Assembly (NCBI GenBank): GCA_964228975.1
Contig: CAXRCC010000096.1
Span: 1 to 16,741, forward strand
Source of the DNA: Paraneptunicella sp964228975
GTDB taxonomy: Bacteria > Pseudomonadota > Gammaproteobacteria > Enterobacterales > Alteromonadaceae
Direction: 5' to 3'
DNA length: 16,741 nt
Shown here: in pieces, positions 7,764 to 15,476 of the stretch
Numbering within the stretch: the first letter of the stretch is position 1
Layout of the letters: each line of letters starts with the position of its first letter
Made by a program: the position numbers and the translations under genes
The notes under the pieces: model-generated
The model's database searches: none
Told to the model about the DNA's origin: nothing
Seen by the model: the letters and a program-made list of their open reading frames with translations, nothing else

Positions 7764-8468
7764 ATGCAAACACCAAGTGTGCTTATTGTGGAAGATGAAG
7801 TTGTTACACGAACAACTTTGCGCAGCCTATTTGAGGCTGAAGGGTACAGTGTGCATGAAGCCGAAGATGGCGAAGAAATGCACGATATTTTTGAGGCCCA
7901 CAATATTAATCTCGTTATTATGGACATTAACCTACCAGGAAAAAATGGCCTGATCCTCGCAAGAGAAGTACGAGACAAAAAGAATGTAGGCCTGATTTTC
8001 CTAACTGGTCGCGACAATGATGTAGACCGCATTCTCGGCCTAGAAATTGGCGCTGATGACTATTTAACCAAGCCATTTAATCCCAGAGAATTAACGATTC
8101 GTGCACGTAACCTGCTTTCGCGCACAATCAATAATGCAGGTGATGAAGATCTGCCAAGTAAAGTCAGCTTTAACGGCTGGACCCTAGACGGCGATAGCCG
8201 CAGCTTAATTTCGCCAGGAAACACAGAATTCCGCTTGCCTCGCAGTGAATTCAGAGCCTTGCACTTATTTTTGAGCAACCCTGGCAAAATTTTAACAAGA
8301 GAACAGCTGATTCAAGAAATGACAGGACGTGAATTGCGTACCAACGATAGAACCGTTGATGTGACAATTCGCCGTATTCGTAAACACTTTGAGTCCCATC
8401 CTTCCGGCCAAGATTTGATTGTTACCATTCATGGTGAAGGCTACCGTTTCTGCGGCTCTGTAGACTAA
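7764..8468 (+). CDS. arcA: Aerobic/anaerobic respiration response regulator ArcA (OmpR/PhoB family)
   Basis: ArcA is the transcription factor of the redox-responsive Arc system, which in E. coli represses aerobic metabolism under low oxygen. The 234-residue protein matches E. coli ArcA (238 residues) in long blocks. It starts MQTP, has acidic pocket residues Glu10, Asp11 and Glu12, phospho-acceptor Asp54 in LVIMDINLPGKNG, Thr81 in FLTGRD and Lys103 in LTKPFNPREL. The winged-helix DNA-binding domain includes LPRSEFRA, NPGKILTREQL, TGREL, RTVDVTIRRIRKHFES and the terminal IHGEGYRFCG. TorR is the nearest alternative, but the ArcA-specific blocks decide it. It has its own predicted promoter and long leader, and ends at a strong terminator. 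No ArcB-type hybrid kinase lies in the window; the upstream gene encodes a simpler kinase. Confidence 0.95.
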   Translation: MQTPSVLIVEDEVVTRTTLRSLFEAEGYSVHEAEDGEEMHDIFEAHNINLVIMDINLPGKNGLILAREVRDKKNVGLIFLTGRDNDVDRILGLEIGADDYLTKPFNPRELTIRARNLLSRTINNAGDEDLPSKVSFNGWTLDGDSRSLISPGNTEFRLPRSEFRALHLFLSNPGKILTREQLIQEMTGRELRTNDRTVDVTIRRIRKHFESHPSGQDLIVTIHGEGYRFCGSVD

Positions 8469-8469
8469 G

Positions 8470-8506
8470 AAAAAGGGCGCTTGAATTAAACTCAAGCGCC
8501 CTTTTT
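8470..8506. terminator. Bidirectional Rho-independent terminator between arcA and pmbA
   Basis: A perfect 15-bp stem (8470-8484 with 8492-8506) encloses a 7-nt loop. The GC core is GGGCGCTTGA, flanked by AAAAA on one side and TTTTT on the other, so it ends transcription in both directions. It begins one base after the arcA stop. A second, smaller 6-bp hairpin without a T tract lies at 8544-8559, just after the pmbA stop. Confidence 0.93.
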
Positions 8507-8572
8507 ACTCTTCAAATTTTAACATCGCTTTCTTAGCAAGGTAGCGCTTTTCAAAGCGCCAACGGCATCAAA

Positions 8573-9904
8573 CTAGTTTCCTGCAATGGCCATTTTTTCC
8601 AACAAAATAGCACCAGCCTGAATACTACTGCGTAATTCCTTCTCTGCGCCCATTGCCACAATATTACGAAGCATATCCTTTAAGTTGCCAGCAATTGTCA
8701 CTTCGTGAACAGGATATTGGATTTCGCCATTTTCTACCCAAAAACCACTTGCTCCACGTGAATAGTCACCGGTTACAAGATTCACACCCTGCCCCATCAA
8801 CTCAGTCACATACAACCCCGTCCCCATTTTTTGCAGTAACTCTTTTTCAGATTCACCAGTATCTGAGATCAACCAATTGTGAATCCCACCTGCGTGGCCA
8901 TTGGTTTTTAAGCCCATTCTTCGGGCGGAATAACTTGCTAGCAAGTAGTGGTTTAACACACCGTTTGTCACGATGTCCATATCGAAGGTTTCAACCCCTT
9001 CGTTATCGAATGCGCTACTCGCTAAACCTTTTTTGATATGCGGGCGTTCGTAGATATTGAACCAATCCGGCAGAATCTGTGTGTTTATGCTGTCGAGTAA
9101 AAAAGAAGATTTACGGTATAAACTGCCGCCACTGATACCGCTTACCATATGCCCTAAAAAGCTAGATGCTAGCTCTTTATGAATCAACACTGGCACATTC
9201 ATTGTGTCGAGTTTTTTTGCACCTAAGCGCGACACCACATTGTGAGCCGACTCTCTGCCAATGCTTTTGGGATCCGCTAAATCGGAGAATTCGCGCGCCA
9301 CACCGTAGGCATAATCGCGCTGCATATCACCCTCGTGCTCGCCAATGAGCACACAAGACAAACCAAAGCGGCTACTCGGATAACCAAAGTTGACGCCGTG
9401 AGTATTGCCATACACTCGTGCCCCTAAATTAGCATTATAACTACAGCCATCTGACTGTTTGATGCGCTTGTCGTATGCCAGTGCTTCTCCTTCTGCCTCG
9501 GCACACATCTTTAATCCTTCTTCGGTATCCAGCTCACGAGGATAATACAGTGCTAAATCTTTCGGCGCTTTCACCATTAACTCAGCATCGGCAAGCCCTG
9601 AGTACTTGTCTTCACTCGTATACTTTGCAATTTGAATGGCCTTTTCGACCGTCAATTCGAGTGCTTCTTTACTTAAATCGGCAGTAGAAGCAGAACCCTT
9701 CTTTGCTCCAACATAAACGCTGATGCCTAACCCACCATCATTAGTAAACTCTATGGTTTCGACTTCTTGCATGCGCGTACCTACCGAAATGCCCTGTACC
9801 TTACTCATGCTTGCTTCTGCTTGAGTGGCACCTTTTTGCTGTGCTAAGTCCAAGACATCAGCAACGATATTCTGGATTTCTGGTATTTCTTTGTCCGCTT
9901 GCAT
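8573..9904 (-). CDS. pmbA: PmbA/TldE, metalloprotease partner subunit of TldD
   Basis: PmbA (TldE) pairs with TldD in a cytoplasmic heterodimeric protease. In E. coli this matures microcin B17 and degrades the antitoxin CcdA. The 443-residue protein agrees with E. coli PmbA (450) throughout: STRNVE-like GTRMQEVETIEFTNDGGLGI, KGSASTADLS, GDMQRDYAYG, FLGHMVSGISGGSLYRKSSFLLD, ILPDWFNI, HAGGIHNWLIS, TELMGQGVNLVTGDYSRGASGFWVENG and the C-terminal TIAGNLKDM. It lacks the HExxxH motif of TldD, as expected for this subunit. An in-frame TTG at 9928 would add eight residues, but ATG 9904 is preferred: GAGGAA lies 9 nt upstream. It is divergent from yjgA and converges on arcA with the shared terminator between them. 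Confidence 0.96.
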   Translation of the reverse strand: MQADKEIPEIQNIVADVLDLAQQKGATQAEASMSKVQGISVGTRMQEVETIEFTNDGGLGISVYVGAKKGSASTADLSKEALELTVEKAIQIAKYTSEDKYSGLADAELMVKAPKDLALYYPRELDTEEGLKMCAEAEGEALAYDKRIKQSDGCSYNANLGARVYGNTHGVNFGYPSSRFGLSCVLIGEHEGDMQRDYAYGVAREFSDLADPKSIGRESAHNVVSRLGAKKLDTMNVPVLIHKELASSFLGHMVSGISGGSLYRKSSFLLDSINTQILPDWFNIYERPHIKKGLASSAFDNEGVETFDMDIVTNGVLNHYLLASYSARRMGLKTNGHAGGIHNWLISDTGESEKELLQKMGTGLYVTELMGQGVNLVTGDYSRGASGFWVENGEIQYPVHEVTIAGNLKDMLRNIVAMGAEKELRSSIQAGAILLEKMAIAGN

Positions 9905-9990
9905 AAATCTCTGTTCCTCACTATTCAATAAGGCTGTCGCTATGGTTTACAATCTTAACACTAAAAAACGAAGGTGGATGCTTTATTACC

Positions 9991-10503
9991 ATGAATGCCG
10001 AAGAAGAATTTGAAGACGATTACAAAAGCAAATCCGAGATAAAACGAGAAGCGCAAGAAATCAAAAAAATCGGAGAGAAACTCGTCAACCTCGGTGATGC
10101 TGCTCTGGCAAAAATTCCCATGAGCGACGAAGTGAAAGAAGCGGTGACCATTGCCCGCAACATTAATAAGAAAAAAGACGGTTACCGACGTCAATTGCAA
10201 TTTATTGGCAAGCTGCTTCGCAAAATTGACTTAGCGCCAATCGAGCAAGCACTGCTAGAATTACAAATGCACCATCAATTAAATAATGCTAAATTTCATG
10301 AGCTTGAATTGTTAAGAGACAAGCTTATTGCAGGCGGTGATGCAGGAATTCAAGAAGCCCTTGATGCCTACCCTTTCCTCGAAAGACAAAAGCTACGCCA
10401 ATTGCTTCGACAAGTCGCTAAAGAAAAGAAACTAGAGAAGCCTCCAGCCGCGGCTCGAGAGCTTTTTAAATATCTAAAAACTGAAATAGACCAAAATCAG
10501 TAA
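9991..10503 (+). CDS. darP: Ribosome-associated protein DarP (YjgA, DUF615)
   Basis: DarP associates with pre-50S particles and promotes late assembly of the large ribosomal subunit in E. coli. The 170-residue protein is highly charged and mostly helical. It has family blocks SKSEIKREAQEIKKIGEKLV (about 13-32), ALAKIPMSDEVKEAV, RRQLQFIGKLLRKID, LRDKLIAGGDAGIQEAL, RQKLRQLLRQVAKEK and the terminal PPAAARELFKYL. ATG 9991 fits the family N-terminus, but the only good ribosome-binding site, AAGGTGG at 9971-9977, is 13 nt away, longer than usual. Divergence from pmbA is conserved in pseudomonads and relatives. The Ig-like lipoprotein gene follows after 27 bp. Confidence 0.93.
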   Translation: MNAEEEFEDDYKSKSEIKREAQEIKKIGEKLVNLGDAALAKIPMSDEVKEAVTIARNINKKKDGYRRQLQFIGKLLRKIDLAPIEQALLELQMHHQLNNAKFHELELLRDKLIAGGDAGIQEALDAYPFLERQKLRQLLRQVAKEKKLEKPPAAARELFKYLKTEIDQNQ

Positions 10504-10530
10504 GTCTCGGTCGATAACAAAGGAATTAGT

Positions 10531-13044
10531 ATGAACAGACAGTCTGTCATGTGTTTTGCGTTGTTGGGCAGCATGACTCTCATGAGTTGTGGCGGTGGTA
10601 GTTCGGGCGCTAATGGAGATGACCCCTTTAACGGGGGTGATACACCAGTAGAAGCTCTTTCTCTTGATGTCCTTAATGCGCAATGTAATGCCGTGTCTTC
10701 GAATAGCTTTACTACAGATGAATCCATTTGTATTCGGGCACGTTTAACACGTGATGGCGCTGCTGCAAATAACGAAGTCATTTCCTTTACCACCAGCTCA
10801 CAGCTTGGTCAGCTTTCTAGCAGCACAGCGCTGACTAACAACAATGGTGTGGCGGAAGTCACTATCAGCAACCCTGACGCCACCATTGGCGCTGCCAACC
10901 TTACAGCGACCTTTAACGACCTGACAGAATCTGAAGGCTATGAATATTTAGCTTCATCTATTGTGGTCACCCCTACACCACAATTAAACATTACCATGTT
11001 GCAAGATGGTGAAGCGGTAAACCGTTTTACGGCAGGTGAAACGGTGCAAATCCAAGCCCAGCTACAAAACATTGATAATACGCCTATCGCCAATAGCATT
11101 GTGAGCTTCTCTGTTACCAATGGCGCATTAACCTTATCACCTAATTCAGCCCTAACAACGGATGCAGGCTTTGCCACAGTAACGCTTAATACTATGGACT
11201 CGGATCAGGGTGCCTTTACGGTACAAGGTGATGTTGAAGTTGATGGTGTTAGCGTTTCCGACGCCTTAAATTTTGAAATTCAAACCTCCGACACCATCAT
11301 TGACGATGGGCAAATTCGCTTTGGTCACTTCAATGCTCAAGGCACCTTCGTAGAAGGCGTTGTTGGCTCAACAGTAGAGAATGCACAAGGCAATGTCGAA
11401 ATCAGTGCAGGTGCCACTGTTGGCTTTTCTGTGGCTTTGGTTAATAGCAGTGGGAATCGTGTGCTAACGCCAACACCTGTTACGTTTTCTTCAAACTGTG
11501 TTGCAAATAACCAAGCCACTATCGATGAGGTCGTTACAACGATTAACGGTGAAGCCTCATCAACATTTGAAGATAATAATTGTGCTGGCAGTACTGGCAA
11601 CACAGACCAAATCATTGCTTCGGTTGCAATTAATGGTCAAACAGAAACGATTTCACGAGAACTATCTATCCAACCAGAAGCGATTGGTTCAATTTCGTTT
11701 GTTTCTGCAACACCTGATGAAATTGTGCTTCAAGGTACAGGTGGACAAAACTCAGCTTCTATTTCTACGCTCACGTTCCAAGTAAACGGTGAACTAGGCA
11801 ATCCACTGTCTCAACAAGAAGTGAATTTTGCCCTGAATACCACTACAGGTGGATTAACACTCGACCCTGCAACAGGGCTAACTAACTCGCAAGGGCAAGT
11901 GAGCACACGCGTCAGTGCAGGTAGTGTTCCAACGTCTATTCGTGTTACTGCAGAAGTAGACACCGCATCAGGCGAAACCATTCGTACTCAGTCTGATTTA
12001 CTCTCAGTGAATACGGGTCTTCCCGACCAGAACAGTTTGAGTATTTCTAAATCTATTCACAATCCAGAAGCCTTTGAGATAGACGGTGTAGAAGTCACCA
12101 TCACTGCACGACTCGCAGATAGCTTTAACAACCCAGTGCCCAATGGCACAACAGTGAGCTTTACCACTGAAGGCGGCTCTATCCAGCCAAGCTGTATTAC
12201 TGGCGCGAACGCAAACGGTGAAATCGATCCTGATCAACCAAACACAGGAACCTGTAGCGTTATTTGGACCAGCAGCAACCCACGTCCTGCCGATCATCGA
12301 ATTACAATCCTTGCCACGGCTATTGGGCATGAAACACTTATCGATAGCAACGGTAACAATGCCTACGACGACGTCGACGGCCTGCCTATTATTGATGGAA
12401 CAGACAGTGGGTTTGGGTTGAGTAACCCAACACGCTCTGGGTTTGTTGATCACTCTGAAGCATGGCGAGATGACGATGAAGATGGCGTAAGAGACGGTAA
12501 CGAAATCTTTATCGATTACAACAACGACCAAACGTTTAATGGTCCAGATGGCTTATTTAACGGCCCTCAATGTCAATCCAGTACCGTATGTGGACAAGGC
12601 CAAGCGGCGTCATTACACGTTAGAAAGGCGGTTGTTTTAATCATGTCCAGCTCGGCTGTGCGATACCGCATTTACAATGGCTCTGTAGATGACATCAATA
12701 ATGTCGTGTTCACTAACGATCCAAATGTCACGGCCCCTAACACATTAAACTTAGCAAACGGTGATGAAACCGATTTATCGATTGTGTATTACGATACAGC
12801 AAACCAAGTTCTGCCATCAGGCACTGAAATTGGCACGTTGGACACGCAAGGTAATATTCTTCAGATCTTGGATCGTGTGAATAACACTATTGAGCCAGAA
12901 GCCAATGGCTTACCGGGCAATATTGCACCATTAAATGATGTGTCTAACACCGGTAATGCGGGTGAGGTTTCACAAAGCTACGTCATTGTAACGCCTTCAG
13001 GCGCACAAACCTTTATTAACTTCACTATTAACAACTTGCCATAA
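10531..13044 (+). CDS. Large lipoprotein with bacterial Ig-like (Big-1 type) domains
   Basis: The 837-residue protein begins with a lipoprotein signal: a hydrophobic stretch to residue 17, a lipobox-like L-M-S-C with Cys20, then a Gly/Ser/Asp-rich tether. Gly at +2 does not signal inner-membrane retention, so an outer-membrane or surface location is likely (inference). About five Ig-like modules follow, near 43-140, 150-252, 262-380, 385-500 and 503-610. They carry the Big-1 signature, such as ALTNNNGVAEVTI (100-112), ALTTDAGFATVTL (207-219), INGEASSTF (338-346), GLTNSQGQVSTRV (449-461) and VPNGTTVSFTTEGGSI. Asp-rich, EF-hand-like segments lie near 605-616, 647-658 and 662-674. The last 140 residues look like further beta-sandwich. 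No transporter or outer-membrane barrel is linked. ATG 10531 has AAAGGA 6 nt upstream. Adhesin or matrix roles are possible; the exact function is unknown. Confidence 0.88.
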   Translation: MNRQSVMCFALLGSMTLMSCGGGSSGANGDDPFNGGDTPVEALSLDVLNAQCNAVSSNSFTTDESICIRARLTRDGAAANNEVISFTTSSQLGQLSSSTALTNNNGVAEVTISNPDATIGAANLTATFNDLTESEGYEYLASSIVVTPTPQLNITMLQDGEAVNRFTAGETVQIQAQLQNIDNTPIANSIVSFSVTNGALTLSPNSALTTDAGFATVTLNTMDSDQGAFTVQGDVEVDGVSVSDALNFEIQTSDTIIDDGQIRFGHFNAQGTFVEGVVGSTVENAQGNVEISAGATVGFSVALVNSSGNRVLTPTPVTFSSNCVANNQATIDEVVTTINGEASSTFEDNNCAGSTGNTDQIIASVAINGQTETISRELSIQPEAIGSISFVSATPDEIVLQGTGGQNSASISTLTFQVNGELGNPLSQQEVNFALNTTTGGLTLDPATGLTNSQGQVSTRVSAGSVPTSIRVTAEVDTASGETIRTQSDLLSVNTGLPDQNSLSISKSIHNPEAFEIDGVEVTITARLADSFNNPVPNGTTVSFTTEGGSIQPSCITGANANGEIDPDQPNTGTCSVIWTSSNPRPADHRITILATAIGHETLIDSNGNNAYDDVDGLPIIDGTDSGFGLSNPTRSGFVDHSEAWRDDDEDGVRDGNEIFIDYNNDQTFNGPDGLFNGPQCQSSTVCGQGQAASLHVRKAVVLIMSSSAVRYRIYNGSVDDINNVVFTNDPNVTAPNTLNLANGDETDLSIVYYDTANQVLPSGTEIGTLDTQGNILQILDRVNNTIEPEANGLPGNIAPLNDVSNTGNAGEVSQSYVIVTPSGAQTFINFTINNLP

Positions 13045-13054
13045 GCCATTGCCC

Positions 13055-13088
13055 CCTAAACAGTAGGCACTAACGCTTGCTGTTTAGG
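13055..13088. other. Stem-loop after the Ig-like lipoprotein gene
   Basis: CCTAAACAG (13055-13063) pairs perfectly with CTGTTTAGG (13080-13088). On the plus strand the stem can extend five more pairs, two of them G-U, to a 6-nt loop. No T tract follows on either strand, so it probably protects the 3' end or assists the stronger repeat just downstream. Confidence 0.5.
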
Positions 13089-13093
13089 CACAA

Positions 13094-13163
13094 AAAAGCC
13101 CTTGTTGATATACTTTAACGATACCTCTTTCAGTACCTTCGAATCATATCAACAAGGGCTTTT
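13094..13163. terminator. Large-loop bidirectional terminator between the lipoprotein gene and tldD
   Basis: An 18-bp perfect inverted repeat (13094-13111 and 13146-13163, AAAAGCCCTTGTTGATAT and its complement) encloses 34 nt. The stem ends in TTTT on the plus strand and TTTTTT on the minus strand. That suits termination of both convergent genes, although the loop is unusually long for an intrinsic terminator. Confidence 0.75.
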
Positions 13164-13186
13164 CTATCAGCGATTTTTACAAAAGC

Positions 13187-14641
13187 TTATGCAGTGCCGC
13201 CTACAGTCAACTCATCAATTTTCAATGTTGGCTGGCCTAGGCCAACGGGCATGCTTTGTCCGTCTTTACCACATACTCCCACGCCTTTATCCAGCGCTAA
13301 GTCGTTACCAATCATGGATATTTTTTGCATAACATCCGGACCATTGCCAATCAATGTTGCTCCTTTAACTGGGCTTGTAATCTTACCGTTCTCGATGAGA
13401 TACGCTTCTGACGTAGAAAACACGAACTTTCCAGAGGTGATATCAACTTGCCCACCACCAAAGTTGGGGGCGTATAAGCCTTTTTCCACACTCTCGATGA
13501 TTTCTTTTGGGTCATGGTTTCCCGCAAGCATGTAAGTGTTGGTCATTCGTGGCATAGGTAGATGAGCATATGACTCTCGTCGACCATTACCTGTGGGCTT
13601 AACTCCCATTAATCCCGCGTTTTGCTTATCTTGCATGTAACCTGTTAGTACACCATCTTCAATAAGCACGTTGTAAGCACCAGGAGTACCTTCATCATCG
13701 ATATTGACCGAACCACGTGCATTTGCCACAGTGCCATCATCAACAACCGTAATGCCTTTAGCTGCCACCTGTTCACCCACTCTACCACTAAAAGTAGAAG
13801 CGCCCTTGCGGTTAAAGTCACCTTCAAGACCGTGACCAACAGCTTCATGCAATAGCACGCCGGGCCAACCATTTCCTAGTACAACAGGCATATTGCCGGC
13901 GGGTGTATCAATGGCTCTCATATTCACATTTGCGCCGTGCAAGGCATCGTCGGCAATGGTTTGATAGCGCGGCACTCCATTCACCAACTCGTGGAAGTAA
14001 CCGTAATCAATTCGTCCGCCTGAACCGCCACTGCCGCGTTCTCTACGGCCATTTCGTTCAATCACAACACTACAGTTCATTCTGACCAACGGGCGAATAT
14101 CTGTGGCAAAAGTACCGTCTGTGGCAGCTACAAGTACTTCTTCATACACACCTGTTAAGCTCACCGTAACTTGAATAACATCAGGCTCTTTCGCGCGAAT
14201 ATAAGCGTCGGCGGCTTTTAATAACGCAATTTTGTCGTTATCGGTCATCGCCAAAATGGGGTTTTGGCTACTATAAATTAATTGGTCTCGGACACTGGCT
14301 GAGGCACCGTTAAATGCTTTAACCGATGCATTTCCACCCGCGCTAGCAATAGTTCGCGCCGCTTTGGCCGATGCTTGGAGTGCGTCTTTGCTGATCACAT
14401 CAGAATAGGCGAAACCGGTTTTTTCACCGCTGACGGCTCTCACACCGACTCCACGCTCCAAATTGTAACTGCCTTCTTTGATAATGCCGTCTTCTAATAT
14501 CCAAGCTTCATGCTGACTGGCTTGGAAAAATAGATCCGCAAAATCATTGTTGTGCTGATAGATTAAACCAAGGATATCCTGCAAATCTTGGGCTTGCAGG
14601 CCGGAATCATGAATAAGATGTTGTTCGACAAGATTAGACAA
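13187..14641 (-). CDS. tldD: Metalloprotease TldD, catalytic subunit of TldD/TldE
   Basis: TldD is the zinc-binding subunit of the TldD-PmbA protease, which cleaves unfolded peptides threaded between the subunits. The 484-residue protein matches the family length (481 in E. coli). It contains HEAVGH at 265-270 (HExxxH), followed by GLEGDFNRKGASTFSGRVG, VDDGTVANARGSVNIDDEGTP, GRRESYAHLPMPRMTNTYM and a C-terminal block with CGKDGQSMPVGLGQPTLKI, which carries the conserved cysteine. It ends VGGTA, like E. coli TldD. The start is TTG at 14641, supported by a consensus AGGAG 5 nt upstream. The first 8 bases overlap the end of the nitrilase gene, so translation is probably coupled. It is the last gene of the yhdP operon. 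Confidence 0.96.
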   Translation of the reverse strand: MSNLVEQHLIHDSGLQAQDLQDILGLIYQHNNDFADLFFQASQHEAWILEDGIIKEGSYNLERGVGVRAVSGEKTGFAYSDVISKDALQASAKAARTIASAGGNASVKAFNGASASVRDQLIYSSQNPILAMTDNDKIALLKAADAYIRAKEPDVIQVTVSLTGVYEEVLVAATDGTFATDIRPLVRMNCSVVIERNGRRERGSGGSGGRIDYGYFHELVNGVPRYQTIADDALHGANVNMRAIDTPAGNMPVVLGNGWPGVLLHEAVGHGLEGDFNRKGASTFSGRVGEQVAAKGITVVDDGTVANARGSVNIDDEGTPGAYNVLIEDGVLTGYMQDKQNAGLMGVKPTGNGRRESYAHLPMPRMTNTYMLAGNHDPKEIIESVEKGLYAPNFGGGQVDITSGKFVFSTSEAYLIENGKITSPVKGATLIGNGPDVMQKISMIGNDLALDKGVGVCGKDGQSMPVGLGQPTLKIDELTVGGTA

Positions 14642-15476
14642 GTTCGCTCCTAAATCGGTTGTGCTGTGAAACGGGCATGTTGCTTCTTATTTGTTTTAAC
14701 TGGTCAAAATCCATTTCAGCAGAGACACATCCCGGACCTTGCCTGATCTCAGTTAAAAGTTCGCCCCATCCAGAATAGATACAGGAATGACCGAATGTCA
14801 TTCGCCCGTTGTTATGCTCACCGCCCTGATTCGCAGCAACGACATAACATTGTTTTTCAATACTACGCGCCTGCAGTAAGGGATGCCAGTGAACCTCGCC
14901 AGTTTTTTGTGTAAATGCCGCAGGAAGAGCCAATACATCAATGCTCCCCATCGCATGGAATAAAGTGGGAAAACGCACGTCATAACACACGGCCAAACCC
15001 AAACGACCAAAAGGAGTGTCTTCAATAACCACGACTTTGTTGCCAGGCTTAGTTGTACGAGACTCCTTATAGCTTCCAGTGTTATCAGCCACCTCAACAT
15101 CAAACATGTGAATTTTTTGATAATCTGCGCGCAGTGAGCCTTGATCATCAAACACTAAACAACTTGCTTCAAAGCGGTCGGCTTCATCTACCACTTGCGT
15201 TGGCATCGTGCCCGACACAATCCAAACACCGTATTTTTTAGCAATGTTAGACAATCGGCTTTGAATCACACCTTCACCCATCGGCTCTGCCACATCGAGC
15301 TGGGCACTGTCTTTTCCACCGAAATAGGCAAAACATTCAGGCAATACAACAAGCGTTGGAGCACGAGCATCTGACTCTTCAGGCATTCTTGCTTGAATTA
15401 ACGCTTCAACTTGATTGAGATTTTGTTCAACATCTGGCACGGAGACCATCTGTAAAGCCATCAATGTAGGCATCAT
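14634..15476 (-). CDS. Carbon-nitrogen hydrolase (nitrilase superfamily, Nit1/omega-amidase-like)
   Basis: Nitrilase-superfamily enzymes cleave non-peptide C-N bonds of amides using a Glu-Lys-Cys triad. All three residues are visible in this 280-residue protein: Glu47 in VVLPECF, Lys121 in QKIHMFDV and Cys164 in AVCYDVRFP. GEVHWHPLLQARSIEKQCYV, AANQGG and the GHSCIYSGWGE block are typical of the Nit branch that includes deaminated glutathione amidase. The exact substrate cannot be set from sequence alone. The start ATG overlaps the yhdP stop by one base (TAATG), with a second ATG directly after. The end overlaps tldD by 8 bases. The position between yhdP and tldD is a conserved neighbourhood in pseudomonads and relatives. 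Confidence 0.93.
   Translation of the reverse strand: MMPTLMALQMVSVPDVEQNLNQVEALIQARMPEESDARAPTLVVLPECFAYFGGKDSAQLDVAEPMGEGVIQSRLSNIAKKYGVWIVSGTMPTQVVDEADRFEASCLVFDDQGSLRADYQKIHMFDVEVADNTGSYKESRTTKPGNKVVVIEDTPFGRLGLAVCYDVRFPTLFHAMGSIDVLALPAAFTQKTGEVHWHPLLQARSIEKQCYVVAANQGGEHNNGRMTFGHSCIYSGWGELLTEIRQGPGCVSAEMDFDQLKQIRSNMPVSQHNRFRSELV
14647..14651 (-). promoter_or_regulatory. Ribosome-binding site of tldD inside the nitrilase gene
   Basis: On the minus strand AGGAG is followed by a 5-nt spacer and then TTG (14641-14639). This consensus site supports the non-ATG start of tldD and lies within the last codons of the upstream nitrilase-family gene. Confidence 0.75.

Noticed and set aside
12004..12531. 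A 175-codon open frame on the minus strand inside the Ig-like lipoprotein gene
   Set aside because: It lies wholly within a well-supported gene, its product has no recognisable domain, and no ribosome-binding site or promoter supports it.
13102..13332. A 76-codon plus-strand frame across the terminator and the end of tldD
   Set aside because: It begins inside the inverted repeat, runs antisense into tldD, and has no ribosome-binding site or recognisable domain.
8573..14641. A TldD/TldE-dependent modified-peptide (RiPP) biosynthesis cluster
   Set aside because: TldD/E can mature such peptides, but there is no YcaO, dehydrogenase, radical SAM or exporter gene and no repeated-core precursor. 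The neighbourhood is housekeeping.
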